Source of the DNA: Psychromonas sp. CNPT3
Lineage (GTDB): Bacteria > Pseudomonadota > Gammaproteobacteria > Enterobacterales > Psychromonadaceae
DNA length: 64,000 nucleotides
Reading direction: 5' to 3'
Assembly (NCBI RefSeq): GCF_000153405.2
Contig: NC_020802.1
Location: 1,941,883 to 2,005,882 of the forward strand
The notes under the pieces were generated by a model that was given only the letters and a program-made list of their open reading frames with translations, did no database searches and was not told the origin of the DNA. Positions 20,060-28,064 of the stretch are shown here, one piece after another (the first letter of the stretch is position 1; the number at the start of each line of letters is the position of its first letter). Both the position numbers and the translations under genes were made by a program.

Positions 20060-20269
20060 TTAAGATGCTAATGCAATTGAGTCGTCATTATTAGCAAGCA
20101 TCTCATTCTCAATATTTTCCCAAATGAACAATATTTTACGACGACCAAATGGGCGAATATAATGCTTCCCTTCGAATAAGCAACTATCAATTAATTCATT
20201 TCTAATAGTTCTTGCAGTGTAATGAATACGCTCCGCAAGTTGCTCGGTTGTTAAGTAGGTATTTTCCAT
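20060..20269 (-). CDS. Excisionase-like winged helix-turn-helix protein
   Basis: The 69-residue protein has a MerR/AlpA-type helix-turn-helix (LTTEQLAERIHYTARTIRNE) followed by an arginine-rich wing (YIRPFGRRKILF). Small proteins of this type directly upstream of integrase genes act as excisionase or as activators of integrase expression. It starts 10 bases before the integrase gene on the same strand. Its promoter region holds the large palindromes shared with the divergent regulator gene. Confidence 0.75.
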   Translation of the reverse strand: MENTYLTTEQLAERIHYTARTIRNELIDSCLFEGKHYIRPFGRRKILFIWENIENEMLANNDDSIALAS

Positions 20270-20295
20270 AATGAACCTCCAGACTTATAATGCGA

Positions 20296-20327
20296 TTAAT
20301 TAAGTTATCATTTGATAACTTAATTAA
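20296..20327. promoter_or_regulatory. 32-bp perfect palindrome, candidate operator 1
   Basis: Two 15-base arms (TTAATTAAGTTATCA and TGATAACTTAATTAA) flank a 2-base centre, immediately upstream of the excisionase-like gene. The core GTTATC/GATAAC recurs at 20405-20423. It is likely bound by the divergent small regulator. Confidence 0.6.
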
Positions 20328-20404
20328 ACAATAGGCCCGATTATAAAAATAATCAAGTGATACTTTAAATTATCATTTATATTGTTGTACAACCATAATG
20401 AGAA

Positions 20405-20423
20405 CGTTATCTAAAAGATAACG
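20405..20423. promoter_or_regulatory. 19-bp palindrome, candidate operator 2
   Basis: CGTTATCT and AGATAACG flank AAA. It shares the GTTATC/GATAAC half-sites with the palindrome at 20296-20327. A lone half-site (TTATCATTTA) lies near 20370. Confidence 0.55.
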
Positions 20424-20518
20424 AAGTAAGCTCGACGTAGCTGAAAAGCTAAGTTAATATTAACTATTAATGTCTGAATTTCATCTGACTAGTTACTACA
20501 CATTCTAAAAGGTACAGT

Positions 20519-20743
20519 ATGCTTCGTTTTAAATTGAGAGAGTTAATTGCAGAAAAATCATTTAAAGAAGATAGGCATATTACTCTGGTTGAAGTAGCGA
20601 AAGCCTGTAATGTTAACCGTATGACGTTGTCAAAAATGGTGAATAAAAAAGGCTATAACACCAATTCTGAAAACATCGACAAGCTATGTGCTTATTTTGA
20701 ATGTAAGGTTGAAGATCTTGTAGAGTACTTACCTGAAGCATGA
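20519..20743 (+). CDS. Cro/C1-type helix-turn-helix regulator
   Basis: The 74-residue protein is almost entirely one XRE-type helix-turn-helix domain (ITLVEVAKACNVNRMTLSKM), ending with CAYFECKVEDLVEY. This layout is known from small Cro-like regulators of mobile elements. It is divergent from the excisionase/integrase genes, with paired palindromic sites between them, and most likely represses those promoters and its own. Confidence 0.85.
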   Translation: MLRFKLRELIAEKSFKEDRHITLVEVAKACNVNRMTLSKMVNKKGYNTNSENIDKLCAYFECKVEDLVEYLPEA

Positions 20744-21102
20744 TGTATTAAGTGCTATGCAATTTAACTTACCAAGATGCTTTTGCCACAAGCAGGAGGG
20801 TGTAAATATACAATCTCCCATATCAGATCTTTGAATGTGTTTACTTGATTTCTAGCTCCGAAACTGAAGTTCATTGCCAATCCATTCGGCTATATTAAGA
20901 ATAATCTTATAATTTTTACCTTTCTAACTATATTGCCATGAACTTCCGGGCCTTACATTACTTATTTCTTCCCCTTCTTTTCCTAGTAAATATATTTCTG
21001 CTGATGGATATATTTAGCACGCCAATTGTCACTTAAGTTAAAGTGTCAGTGAATGATTGATCTTTTATAAAACTATCAGAGAATTTACATATCGAACTTA
21101 AC
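20744..21102. other. Gap between the regulator gene and a gene remnant
   Basis: About 360 bases without a recognised gene, RNA or repeat. Confidence 0.45.
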
Positions 21103-21430
21103 TTAGGCTCTCCCACCAGAATGTTGTTTATTTGCATCTGAAACTTCAGATATCTTTAATTCAAGAACACTGACTTTTACTTCTAACGCTCGGTTAACTG
21201 CTTGTTCATTACTTACCTGTGCTTTATATAAGTTAACTTTATTTCTATCCAAAATAAAATTTTAAAAGACCAAAGTTGAACCCATTACAGCCAACGTATA
21301 AATAATCATGGATTTGACCGGATTTCGTTCCATACAGTTTGGCATAACTTTCTCTATGTGAATAATATTTTGATGTGGCACATACACTCACATAAACAGT
21401 TAGTAATGCAGGCACCTTTTCTCTTTGCAA
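21103..21430 (-). pseudogene. Frameshifted remnant of a small unrecognised gene
   Basis: Two successive minus-strand frames look coding. The first (21430-21245) begins MQREKVPALLTVYVSVCA and runs about 60 residues. The second, shifted near 21255, runs about 50 residues from LDRNKVNLYKAQVSNEQAV to a stop at 21103 and is helical and coiled-coil-like. Together they would make a protein of about 110 residues with a helix-turn-helix-like start and a helical tail. This layout is reminiscent of the small third protein of multi-recombinase transposons (TnpC of Tn554 type). That comparison is tentative. Confidence 0.35.
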
Positions 21431-21468
21431 CCAATAATCATGCGATTAGGCTCACCCATTAATTTAAA

Positions 21469-23811
21469 TTAAATATAATGTTCAACTTTTATTTTTATAT
21501 TTTTGTTTTTACTTTCATGTATTGATTCTAAAAAAACTATTTCATCCTCGCTAATACTCTCTACGAATGGCTTTATAACTTCAGCGTCTTCAATTGAAAA
21601 CCCGTATCTCATTAACCAAATTTCCACTTCTTCATTTGTACCATATTTAAAATAGTTAACCATCATCTTAGATCTATAATCACCAGTTTTAATGAAGTAT
21701 TGGTCAAAAGCGGCCGTATATAAATCAGATAAAGAAAAAGATATGACTTTATCTAAAAAGTCATAGGTATCATAAACCACTAAATCATAATTAAATTTCC
21801 CCATCTTTTTCCCTTTAAATCGCGAAGGCAATGATGATTTTAATTTTGAATTTGGTAACGAATAAGGTATGGCAGAATAAGTAATAGATAACCCATCAAT
21901 TTTTCTTTGGGCTTGTTCGGATGTCAGCTCTCCATTTTTCACGTTTCGTCTAAGCTCTCTCTGCTTACTTTGATTAGTTAAATAACTATACCTAAATCCT
22001 AATAGCTCTTTAAATGTTTTTCCTTGAATTTGCCATAGTAAAATTGTAATAGACGCTGATAAAACGGTTTTCTCACCTATATATAGCTTTCTTCCAAGTG
22101 ATAGTTCAAACACTTCAGCAAGAGAGTTTTTTAATTTACTCTTCTGTTTTTTATTTAATTTACGATAATACTCCCCCGTCATTATTTTCCCATCAACAAA
22201 TAGAAAGTCTAAGATTATTTTTAAACTTTGATGAGCTTTTTCTGACTTCAATCTATCTGTTTTTGATCTTGGCAATCCATATTCTTCATTAATTGAATTG
22301 TTTTTAATTGCATCAATGAACTCTTTTAGATCGTCAGCAACATTACTTAAACTTTGATCCAGTTGAGATTCTACAGATAAAGTCGATTCGCAATTAAGCT
22401 TACCAACAAAGTTTTTAATATTCTTCACAACTACAAAACCAAAATCAAAACAGTTTTTTTTATTTGTACTACGACCAGCGCGGCCAATTAAGTTTTTAAT
22501 ACCTAGCGTCTGATCTTCTTTTGATCCACTAAACCTAATATTTTCAATCCAAACGATATCAAAAGGCATATTCACCCCCTGGGCCAGAGTCGATGTTGCA
22601 AAACATATTTTGGCAAATCCCAAGTTAGTAAACTTTTCAATTAAGAACCTAACAACTAACGGCACTGAGCCATGATGGATTACCACGCCTTTTCTCATGA
22701 GCGTTATCAACTCAGAGCGTCTTTCTTTTGCTCCAATTAAATCTTCTATTTCATCAATTATCTCAAGTGCGATAGGGTCAGTGAGTTCATCACAATATCC
22801 TATATATAATTCAAAATCCGTCTCGAAACTTTTGTCATATATAGACGATTTAGAAATATAAATGAGTGCACTACCACCATTTTTTATTTTTTCCTCAAGA
22901 ATATCTTTATTGAAAGCTAGTTTATTTTTCAATAAATGAGCATCCTTTACAAAAGGAGAAAATAATTCAAATTTACCTTTATTTGAGTCGTAACCAAGAA
23001 ATATTTTTCCTACTGTATTTTGCTGATAGGCAATGGAAGAACTGCTTTCTTTGAAAGAATGTTTGGCTAATTGTGCTTCTGGATTTTTTATAAATGGGTG
23101 TGCAAATACTTTTTTTGCTTTAGGGAATGCTTTATCTGCTCGTCTTACGAAAGAATCAAAGCTAACCCCTCTTATTTTTTCTTCCGAAATTTGAGCCTCA
23201 TCAAAAAGAAAAAGGGAAGGGTTATATTTTTCTGGGTGTTTAAGTATATCGGAAGCTCTTTCCGGAGTAACAACAAATATCTTACGACTAGTTTTTAATA
23301 TATTTACACTATCAATAAATTGCAGAATTAAGATATCTTTTCTATCTAAAAGCATTTCTCTTATAGTTAAAATATATTCCGCGATTAACGCTCTCGAAGG
23401 AACTACAATAACTATGTCATTTAATTCTTTATAAATAAGTTCTCTGAAAAGATATGATTTCCCCGCACTTGTGGGGGCTGAAAATGAAAAATACCTATTG
23501 TTTATAATATTGTTACGTATACTCGCCTGAACAGGTGTAAATTCATGCCCAGTCTCATTTTTTATTGAATTAGAAAATATTGAATATGAAAAAGATAAAA
23601 GATCCTGAGGCGCTGAAACTTTATAAAACAAGCCAAGAAGATACATTATCCTTGGTTCTTCTACTGAAAAAACATTAAAGTGGAAGTATTTTAAGTATGA
23701 TAATATTTCTAAGTCTCGTGGTTGTATAGGCCCGTTATCATGTATTTTCAACAACACATTTTTAAGAAGCTTTCCAGGCTCTTTTGTATTAATTAAGTCT
23801 ACGGGTATCAT
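21469..23811 (-). CDS. hamB: Hachiman defence helicase HamB
   Basis: The 780-residue protein is a superfamily 2 DEAD/DEAH-type helicase. Visible motifs are Walker A with Lys118 in SAPTSAGKSYL, motif Ia (VVPSRALIAEY), a DEAQ Walker B in LFDEAQIS, and C-terminal motifs in ATSTLAQGVNMP and LIGRAGRS. It resembles Ski2-like helicases. Its start overlaps the end of the upstream nuclease-like gene by 4 bases (ATGA). That nuclease-helicase pair matches Hachiman anti-phage defence, in which HamB surveys DNA and releases HamA when it finds damage or phage intermediates. The system assignment rests on the pair. Confidence 0.8.
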   Translation of the reverse strand: MIPVDLINTKEPGKLLKNVLLKIHDNGPIQPRDLEILSYLKYFHFNVFSVEEPRIMYLLGLFYKVSAPQDLLSFSYSIFSNSIKNETGHEFTPVQASIRNNIINNRYFSFSAPTSAGKSYLFRELIYKELNDIVIVVPSRALIAEYILTIREMLLDRKDILILQFIDSVNILKTSRKIFVVTPERASDILKHPEKYNPSLFLFDEAQISEEKIRGVSFDSFVRRADKAFPKAKKVFAHPFIKNPEAQLAKHSFKESSSSIAYQQNTVGKIFLGYDSNKGKFELFSPFVKDAHLLKNKLAFNKDILEEKIKNGGSALIYISKSSIYDKSFETDFELYIGYCDELTDPIALEIIDEIEDLIGAKERRSELITLMRKGVVIHHGSVPLVVRFLIEKFTNLGFAKICFATSTLAQGVNMPFDIVWIENIRFSGSKEDQTLGIKNLIGRAGRSTNKKNCFDFGFVVVKNIKNFVGKLNCESTLSVESQLDQSLSNVADDLKEFIDAIKNNSINEEYGLPRSKTDRLKSEKAHQSLKIILDFLFVDGKIMTGEYYRKLNKKQKSKLKNSLAEVFELSLGRKLYIGEKTVLSASITILLWQIQGKTFKELLGFRYSYLTNQSKQRELRRNVKNGELTSEQAQRKIDGLSITYSAIPYSLPNSKLKSSLPSRFKGKKMGKFNYDLVVYDTYDFLDKVISFSLSDLYTAAFDQYFIKTGDYRSKMMVNYFKYGTNEEVEIWLMRYGFSIEDAEVIKPFVESISEDEIVFLESIHESKNKNIKIKVEHYI

Positions 23812-24506
23812 GCTTTCACTCCAATAATATAAAGCTCATCACAACGTTTTGTAAGCGATTTTACATCTACATTATTTAGTGCATTTTTTAAAATTTTCTC
23901 GTAATCATTTGAGTTGATCGAAAAAGCCAATATATATCCCTTTCTATCTTGATTTAAGTTGGTTATAGCAATTGGATCTGCAAAGTGTAATAGATGTACA
24001 GCATCCCTTTTATCTTTTCCTTCTTTGGAAAACCTATGCACCTGTTCTGCAGCTGTGGTATATGAATTACCTGTACTCACGTACTTAGCTTCACCAAACG
24101 AAAACTTTAAACTAGGACTTAGAGTATGAAAATCAAAACCATGATTATTAGATATTTTTTCCTTCCATAGTTCTGACAATGGTAAAACAACATGGTTATG
24201 TTTATCCTTCAAATAATGACCAGAACCCATTGAAATCATAAATTCACCAAAATCTTTCGTAACTTGATTATCAACTGATTTGAATATTTCAACTAACTTA
24301 TGAATTGTTTCTTTAGCTGTAGATTCATACGACATTTTTGCTACTGGACTCAGTGCATTGATCCACGATGTATCTGATATTTCTAATAAAAGCTCTTTGG
24401 CACAGGCATTTACATCGCTTATGCTCATAAATGATATATACGTATTTGCTATCGCATCTTTAGGAAGGTCAGATGGTTTTACTTTTTCGTGGAAAGTTAC
24501 CTTCAC
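23808..24506 (-). CDS. hamA: Hachiman effector nuclease HamA (DUF1837)
   Basis: The 232-residue protein precedes and overlaps the helicase gene. Its central region fits a PD-(D/E)xK nuclease: Asp125 in HGFDFHTL and Glu139/Lys141 in FSFGEAKYVST. These match the catalytic pattern of DUF1837 HamA proteins. In Hachiman, HamA is held inactive by HamB and degrades DNA on activation, which kills or arrests the infected cell. The terminal regions are not otherwise recognisable. The 180 bases upstream probably contain the promoter. Confidence 0.8.
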   Translation of the reverse strand: MKVTFHEKVKPSDLPKDAIANTYISFMSISDVNACAKELLLEISDTSWINALSPVAKMSYESTAKETIHKLVEIFKSVDNQVTKDFGEFMISMGSGHYLKDKHNHVVLPLSELWKEKISNNHGFDFHTLSPSLKFSFGEAKYVSTGNSYTTAAEQVHRFSKEGKDKRDAVHLLHFADPIAITNLNQDRKGYILAFSINSNDYEKILKNALNNVDVKSLTKRCDELYIIGVKA

Positions 24507-24682
24507 TTATAATCCTTTGCTCTTGAACTAAGAGATCAATTACTGGAAAACTAACGAGACCCTAGAACAACTAATTCCCAACTCTCTTTAGTGAAAAAAA
24601 CCACTGTAATTCACATATACTTGATATTCAATAAATGATTATATTTTTGTGATAGAAGGGTGAAGTTAAGTGGTAAATTGGT

Positions 24683-24871
24683 TTATTGAGGCGGATAGGC
24701 AGCCGCTCCACGACGATCATTATTGTACCAGCTATCAAAAGTGCTTAAATCGAGATGATTATCAACAATATGAGACAGTGCATATTCAAACGTACCAGGT
24801 ATAATTTGTCGTGAAAAATCAATAGGAATGGATTTACTTTGACAGGACATATCAGGTTTATAATTAGCCAT
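24683..24871 (-). pseudogene. 5' fragment of an IS1182-like transposase gene
   Basis: From the ATG at 24871 the 62 residues include IPIDFSRQIIPGTFEYALSH and LDLSTFDSWYNNDRRGAAAY, the familiar N-terminus of an IS1182-type DDE transposase. The frame then stops and the expected continuation (LLKVILYAYSKG-like) is absent. This is a remnant left beside the Hachiman genes. A few upstream codons remain open but are not part of the protein. Confidence 0.7.
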
Positions 24872-24960
24872 CACATTTAACTCTGAGCGAATAATATCTA
24901 TTAGATCACAGACGACCAATACAAATAAGTACGTTTTATATACAATAAAACTTAATTGGA

Positions 24961-24983
24961 AAAAGAGCGTGAAACGCTCTTTT
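24961..24983. terminator. Bidirectional terminator hairpin
   Basis: AAAAGAGCGT and ACGCTCTTTT form a perfect 10-bp stem around a GAA loop, with T or A runs on both sides. It lies between the transposase remnant and the plus-strand gene at 25241. Confidence 0.7.
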
Positions 24984-25240
24984 GGGATAAATTCTACAGC
25001 CTCAACGCCATACTAAGCTGACTAAAACTATGGGCTATAATGTGCTACCCCACAGTTTTAGTCCGTTTAAATGCCTTGTTACAAAAGACACAAAAACATT
25101 TCGATAATTTCTTGACAATGAATATGTTATTAAAGAAAATCTGTTTGAAATTCAAGGTCAATTACTGTCGAGCCTTGTAAAAGAAATGTGGACAGCATAA
25201 AAATCAATTGCATAGATCAATTGTAAAAAGGAATAAATAT
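24984..25240. other. Gap with a possible 3' gene fragment
   Basis: A plus-strand frame ending in TAA at about 25199 reads FLDNEYVIKENLFEIQGQ and on to VKEMWTA. It looks coding but has no start and no recognised family. It may be the end of a deleted gene. Nothing else is evident. Confidence 0.25.
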
Positions 25241-26287
25241 ATGTCTATCAGCCATTTGATGCATTCGCATCAAACTCCTGCCATTATAATACTCCCCACA
25301 GAAAAGTTTTTACCTATTCCAGACAACCCTGTCCAACGTGATACTGTAGCACGAGCCCTAAAAGCAAACAAAGGTAAAGGCCATCTACGCCACCCCCACC
25401 CAGCGCACACAGTTGTGTCTATTGCGTTACTAATAGATGAAACCATTGACACTCTTGCACTAACCGCGGAAGAAGTATTGAATATGGTTCTTGATGATAT
25501 GTTTGAAAAAATGAAACTAGATGGGCATACCCGTAGTTATCTGTGGGATAATGATATGCTTGATGCGCCACCGAACTTAATTTGCTCCGTTTACTTTGTT
25601 GACGATATTGAACAAGCAAAAGACTTTTACCGTGCTTATGACTCAAACAAAGCAGTTGAAACAGGTAAAGACAAGCTTTTTTCATCTCTGCGAGATGCTT
25701 TTGGTTATGCCCCTACTTCCAAACTTTGGAAGAAAACAGGCGTAAAGGTAGCTATTGAAGTAGCGTTTAATAATAATAATTCGATGCCAGATGAAAAATT
25801 ATATAATTTTCACAAAACCGATCAATACGCCTGTCATACCCTAAAGACAATAGATAAGAGCACAAAATTAAATCTTAAGGCATTTACGGCATCAGTTATG
25901 GCAGCAATGTTTTTAACTGTATTACGAGATGGAGCACAAGCATTAGAATTTTGGGAAAAGTATAGTAATGCGGAAGGTGAGTTTTCAAAAGGAAAAATGG
26001 ATGCAATCATGATGGCTACCACATATTTTGATGAAGTTGCAACGATGGGACGAGCAGATTTTACTGGTACAAGACCAAATTACATATTAACAGGCCATGG
26101 TCGTGACGTTCATCCTATTTATACACCAATGTACCTATCGTATTACGAGGCATGGAAAAGCGGGAAGACATTTACGGCTAAGAAAAAAGGACTGGGTTAT
26201 TTTAGAAGTAGAACATCGCTAACTTTAGAAAGGTTTTTGAGAAATAACACTTATAAAGAGTTTATAATTTTATTTAATAAACCATAA
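25241..26287 (+). CDS. Unrecognised accessory protein
   Basis: 348 residues from the ATG at 25241, which is preceded by AAAAAGGA at good spacing. An upstream TTG at 25208 is less likely. Near the N-terminus is IPDNPVQRDTVARALK, followed by HLRHPHPAHTVVSIALL, and a conserved-looking FYRAYDSNKAVETGKDKL lies in the middle. The first block recalls the N-terminal region of ParB/DGQHR-like proteins, which also handle substrates through basic and acidic residues, but the match is too weak to name it. It has no signal peptide or membrane segment. Hachiman lies upstream and broken genes downstream, so a defence or mobile-element role is possible. Confidence 0.6.
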   Translation: MSISHLMHSHQTPAIIILPTEKFLPIPDNPVQRDTVARALKANKGKGHLRHPHPAHTVVSIALLIDETIDTLALTAEEVLNMVLDDMFEKMKLDGHTRSYLWDNDMLDAPPNLICSVYFVDDIEQAKDFYRAYDSNKAVETGKDKLFSSLRDAFGYAPTSKLWKKTGVKVAIEVAFNNNNSMPDEKLYNFHKTDQYACHTLKTIDKSTKLNLKAFTASVMAAMFLTVLRDGAQALEFWEKYSNAEGEFSKGKMDAIMMATTYFDEVATMGRADFTGTRPNYILTGHGRDVHPIYTPMYLSYYEAWKSGKTFTAKKKGLGYFRSRTSLTLERFLRNNTYKEFIILFNKP

Positions 26288-26418
26288 ACTCTACAGTAAA
26301 GAGATATCCGCATTCCATAGGTGCATATCTCTTTAATTACAATGCTCCATGATGAATAGCTCAAAAGTGAAGTTTTGTATAACGTGATTTCCCCCCGAAA
26401 AAACGGACAAATTTTTTA

Positions 26419-27420
26419 TCACATATCACAAATTTCACCTTTAAATAGCCTTTCACTAATATCTGGTGGATTTCTTCTAATATCGGGATGATTGGCAAGA
26501 ATCATTCGTAGAGTCCTTACACTGTCATAAGCATCAATAACTAATTGCCTTTGTTGCTTAAAGATTTCTTGATCAAATACATTTGCATTTATTCTATGTG
26601 CAGGTTTTTGGCGTAACTTTCTGACTTTCCTAAAAGTAGAAAACATGTCGTTGATTGATTTGGGATCTTGAGGTCGAAAATACTTATTAACCCAGGCTTC
26701 AAATATTTGTATTGTGCCCATAGATCTAACAACAATTTTACCATCCGCTCTTTCTTCTTCAGATTCAACTGGGACGTCCTTTTCAAAGAATTTTTTATTT
26801 ATATTGTCGGACATCATTTTGTCTAGCAATAAAACAAAATTATTAAATTCAGATTCAGTTGGCCTTAGTAAAAAACCAAACTTAACAGGTCTTTCTTGCA
26901 AATATGAGTTTCTAAAAAATTGTGGTTTCCCAATGAGTTCACTCATTTTATTTATTATTTCTAGCTCTTCCACAAACGCTTGAAAAATTGACATCCTAGT
27001 ACCCCAAGACCCTTGTATGCTTGTATGCTTGTAGCGTAGTAGTCCGGATGTAATTTAATCTCTCCTTTAATTTCTTTAGCAGCCCAAACCTTTTGATGTT
27101 CGCTACTTAAACCCGATAAATACCTTAGAAAAACAGCAACATATCGTGAGTAGTCACTATCGTAAGCAAAGCCAAATGTTTTTAGAAGAATTTGATCGCT
27201 TTCAGGAACAGATTTCGACTGGAAGTATTCATCTTCAATTGATATTGAGCCATGAATAGAATCAGTCTCATATGAATAGCGGGGATCATTGCGATAATAC
27301 TCAAGAACAGATAAATCAAAAGTTCGGTAATCAAGCTGTCCTGCACCTTTCGCCATTTCTAGATCATAAGGTGAATCTTTGTAAGCCTCTAAATACTTAC
27401 TATTCTTTAATTGGCTTTCA
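26419..27420 (-). pseudogene. Unrecognised gene, 5'-truncated and frameshifted
   Basis: Two overlapping frames belong to one gene. The upstream part (27420-26961) reads through YLEAYKDSPYDLEMAKGAG and on to ATSIQAYKG. The downstream part (26994-26419) reads MSIFQAFVEELEIINKM to the end. Removing one unit of an 8-base tandem duplication (TTGTATGC twice, 27013-27028) joins the frames as ATSIQGSWGTRMSIFQAF. The 5' end stops abruptly at an IS21 element end near 27421, where the frame hits a stop. The intact protein would have had more than 325 residues. I do not recognise the family. Confidence 0.65.
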
Positions 27421-27577
27421 TGGTATCAGACGTCAACTACTTTGGCCGATCGGCGTCAATTAACTTGGCCGATTTCTTGGTTTGATTTTAACGCTTGTTT
27501 TTTACGGTAACTCTCTCCTTCTATTTTATAAATATTTGCATGGTGAACAAGGCTATCTATGGCTGCAACGGTCATCA
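27421..27577 (-). mobile_element. Remnant of an IS21-family element (3' end of istB)
   Basis: The minus strand encodes the last residues of an IstB ATPase: MTVAAIDSLVHHANIYKIEG, then ESYRKKQAL, ending EIGQVN. Beyond its stop are two copies of a TTGGCCGAT motif (near 27453 and 27465), as in the repeated ends of IS21 elements, and the tip near 27421. The rest of istB and all of istA are missing. The break at 27577/27578 joins it directly to a T6SS array gene, so a deletion between two elements or within one has removed the DNA in between. Confidence 0.75.
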
Positions 27578-27859
27578 AGCGGAACTGCTCGCCATTAAAC
27601 ACTCAACACCTTCGGCCTGTTCTCCCCCTTTGGGGTAATAAAACAAGGCTTCGATAAACAACAACTGCGCGTCGTAGTCGTCGATATCATACTGCGTGGC
27701 TAACGCCCATTGTTGTGTTAATAACGCGTCGCATTGCGCCCATGTGGCGGGCGCGTTGCCCCAACTTATCCGAGCGTAAACCAACGCCAAAAAATCGATT
27801 TGGTCATGTTGTTGCTCTATTTGGGTTATTTCTGGTGCGGTGAATGTCCATCTTTTCAT
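27578..27859 (-). pseudogene. T6SS array small protein, copy D, 3'-truncated
   Basis: The 94 codons start MKRWTFTAPEITQIEQQHDQ, identical to the other copies. The C-terminal part (YDIDDYDAQLLFIEALFYY) matches copy C rather than A or B. After MASSSA the frame runs into IS21 DNA and stops at TGA. The last 23 or so residues found in copy C are missing. The lipase and immunity genes expected downstream are absent, so this is the head of a fourth, deleted effector unit. Confidence 0.75.
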
Positions 27860-27971
27860 GTATTAACCTCGGCGATGTCCAAAAATTGTTGCTGGTATTG
27901 CTCTGGTGTTTTCGCCTGCCAACATGGCCACCGCAACGCAACAAAATAAGGGTTTAAATCGGCGTAAAAAA
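27860..27971 (-). pseudogene. DUF4123 chaperone gene, 3' fragment (unit D)
   Basis: About 36 codons, reading FYADLNPYFVALRWPCWQ to LDIAEVN, are nearly identical to the end of the intact DUF4123 gene at 38492-39049. The frame begins abruptly. It shows that each array unit was copied with the tail of the chaperone gene. Confidence 0.75.
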
Positions 27972-28064
27972 CATATCCGTCACGCGTCACTTCCCGGTGT
28001 CGAGGCCGATTGGGTTAACTCGGCCACCTTCCTTCCCTATTTCGCCACGTTACTTAACTCTTCA
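27972..28064. repeat. 93-bp spacer repeat, copy 1
   Basis: This spacer between an immunity gene stop and a DUF4123 fragment appears identical to 35251-35343. Its last 30 or so bases also occur at 31957-31986. It marks the seam between array units. Confidence 0.8.
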
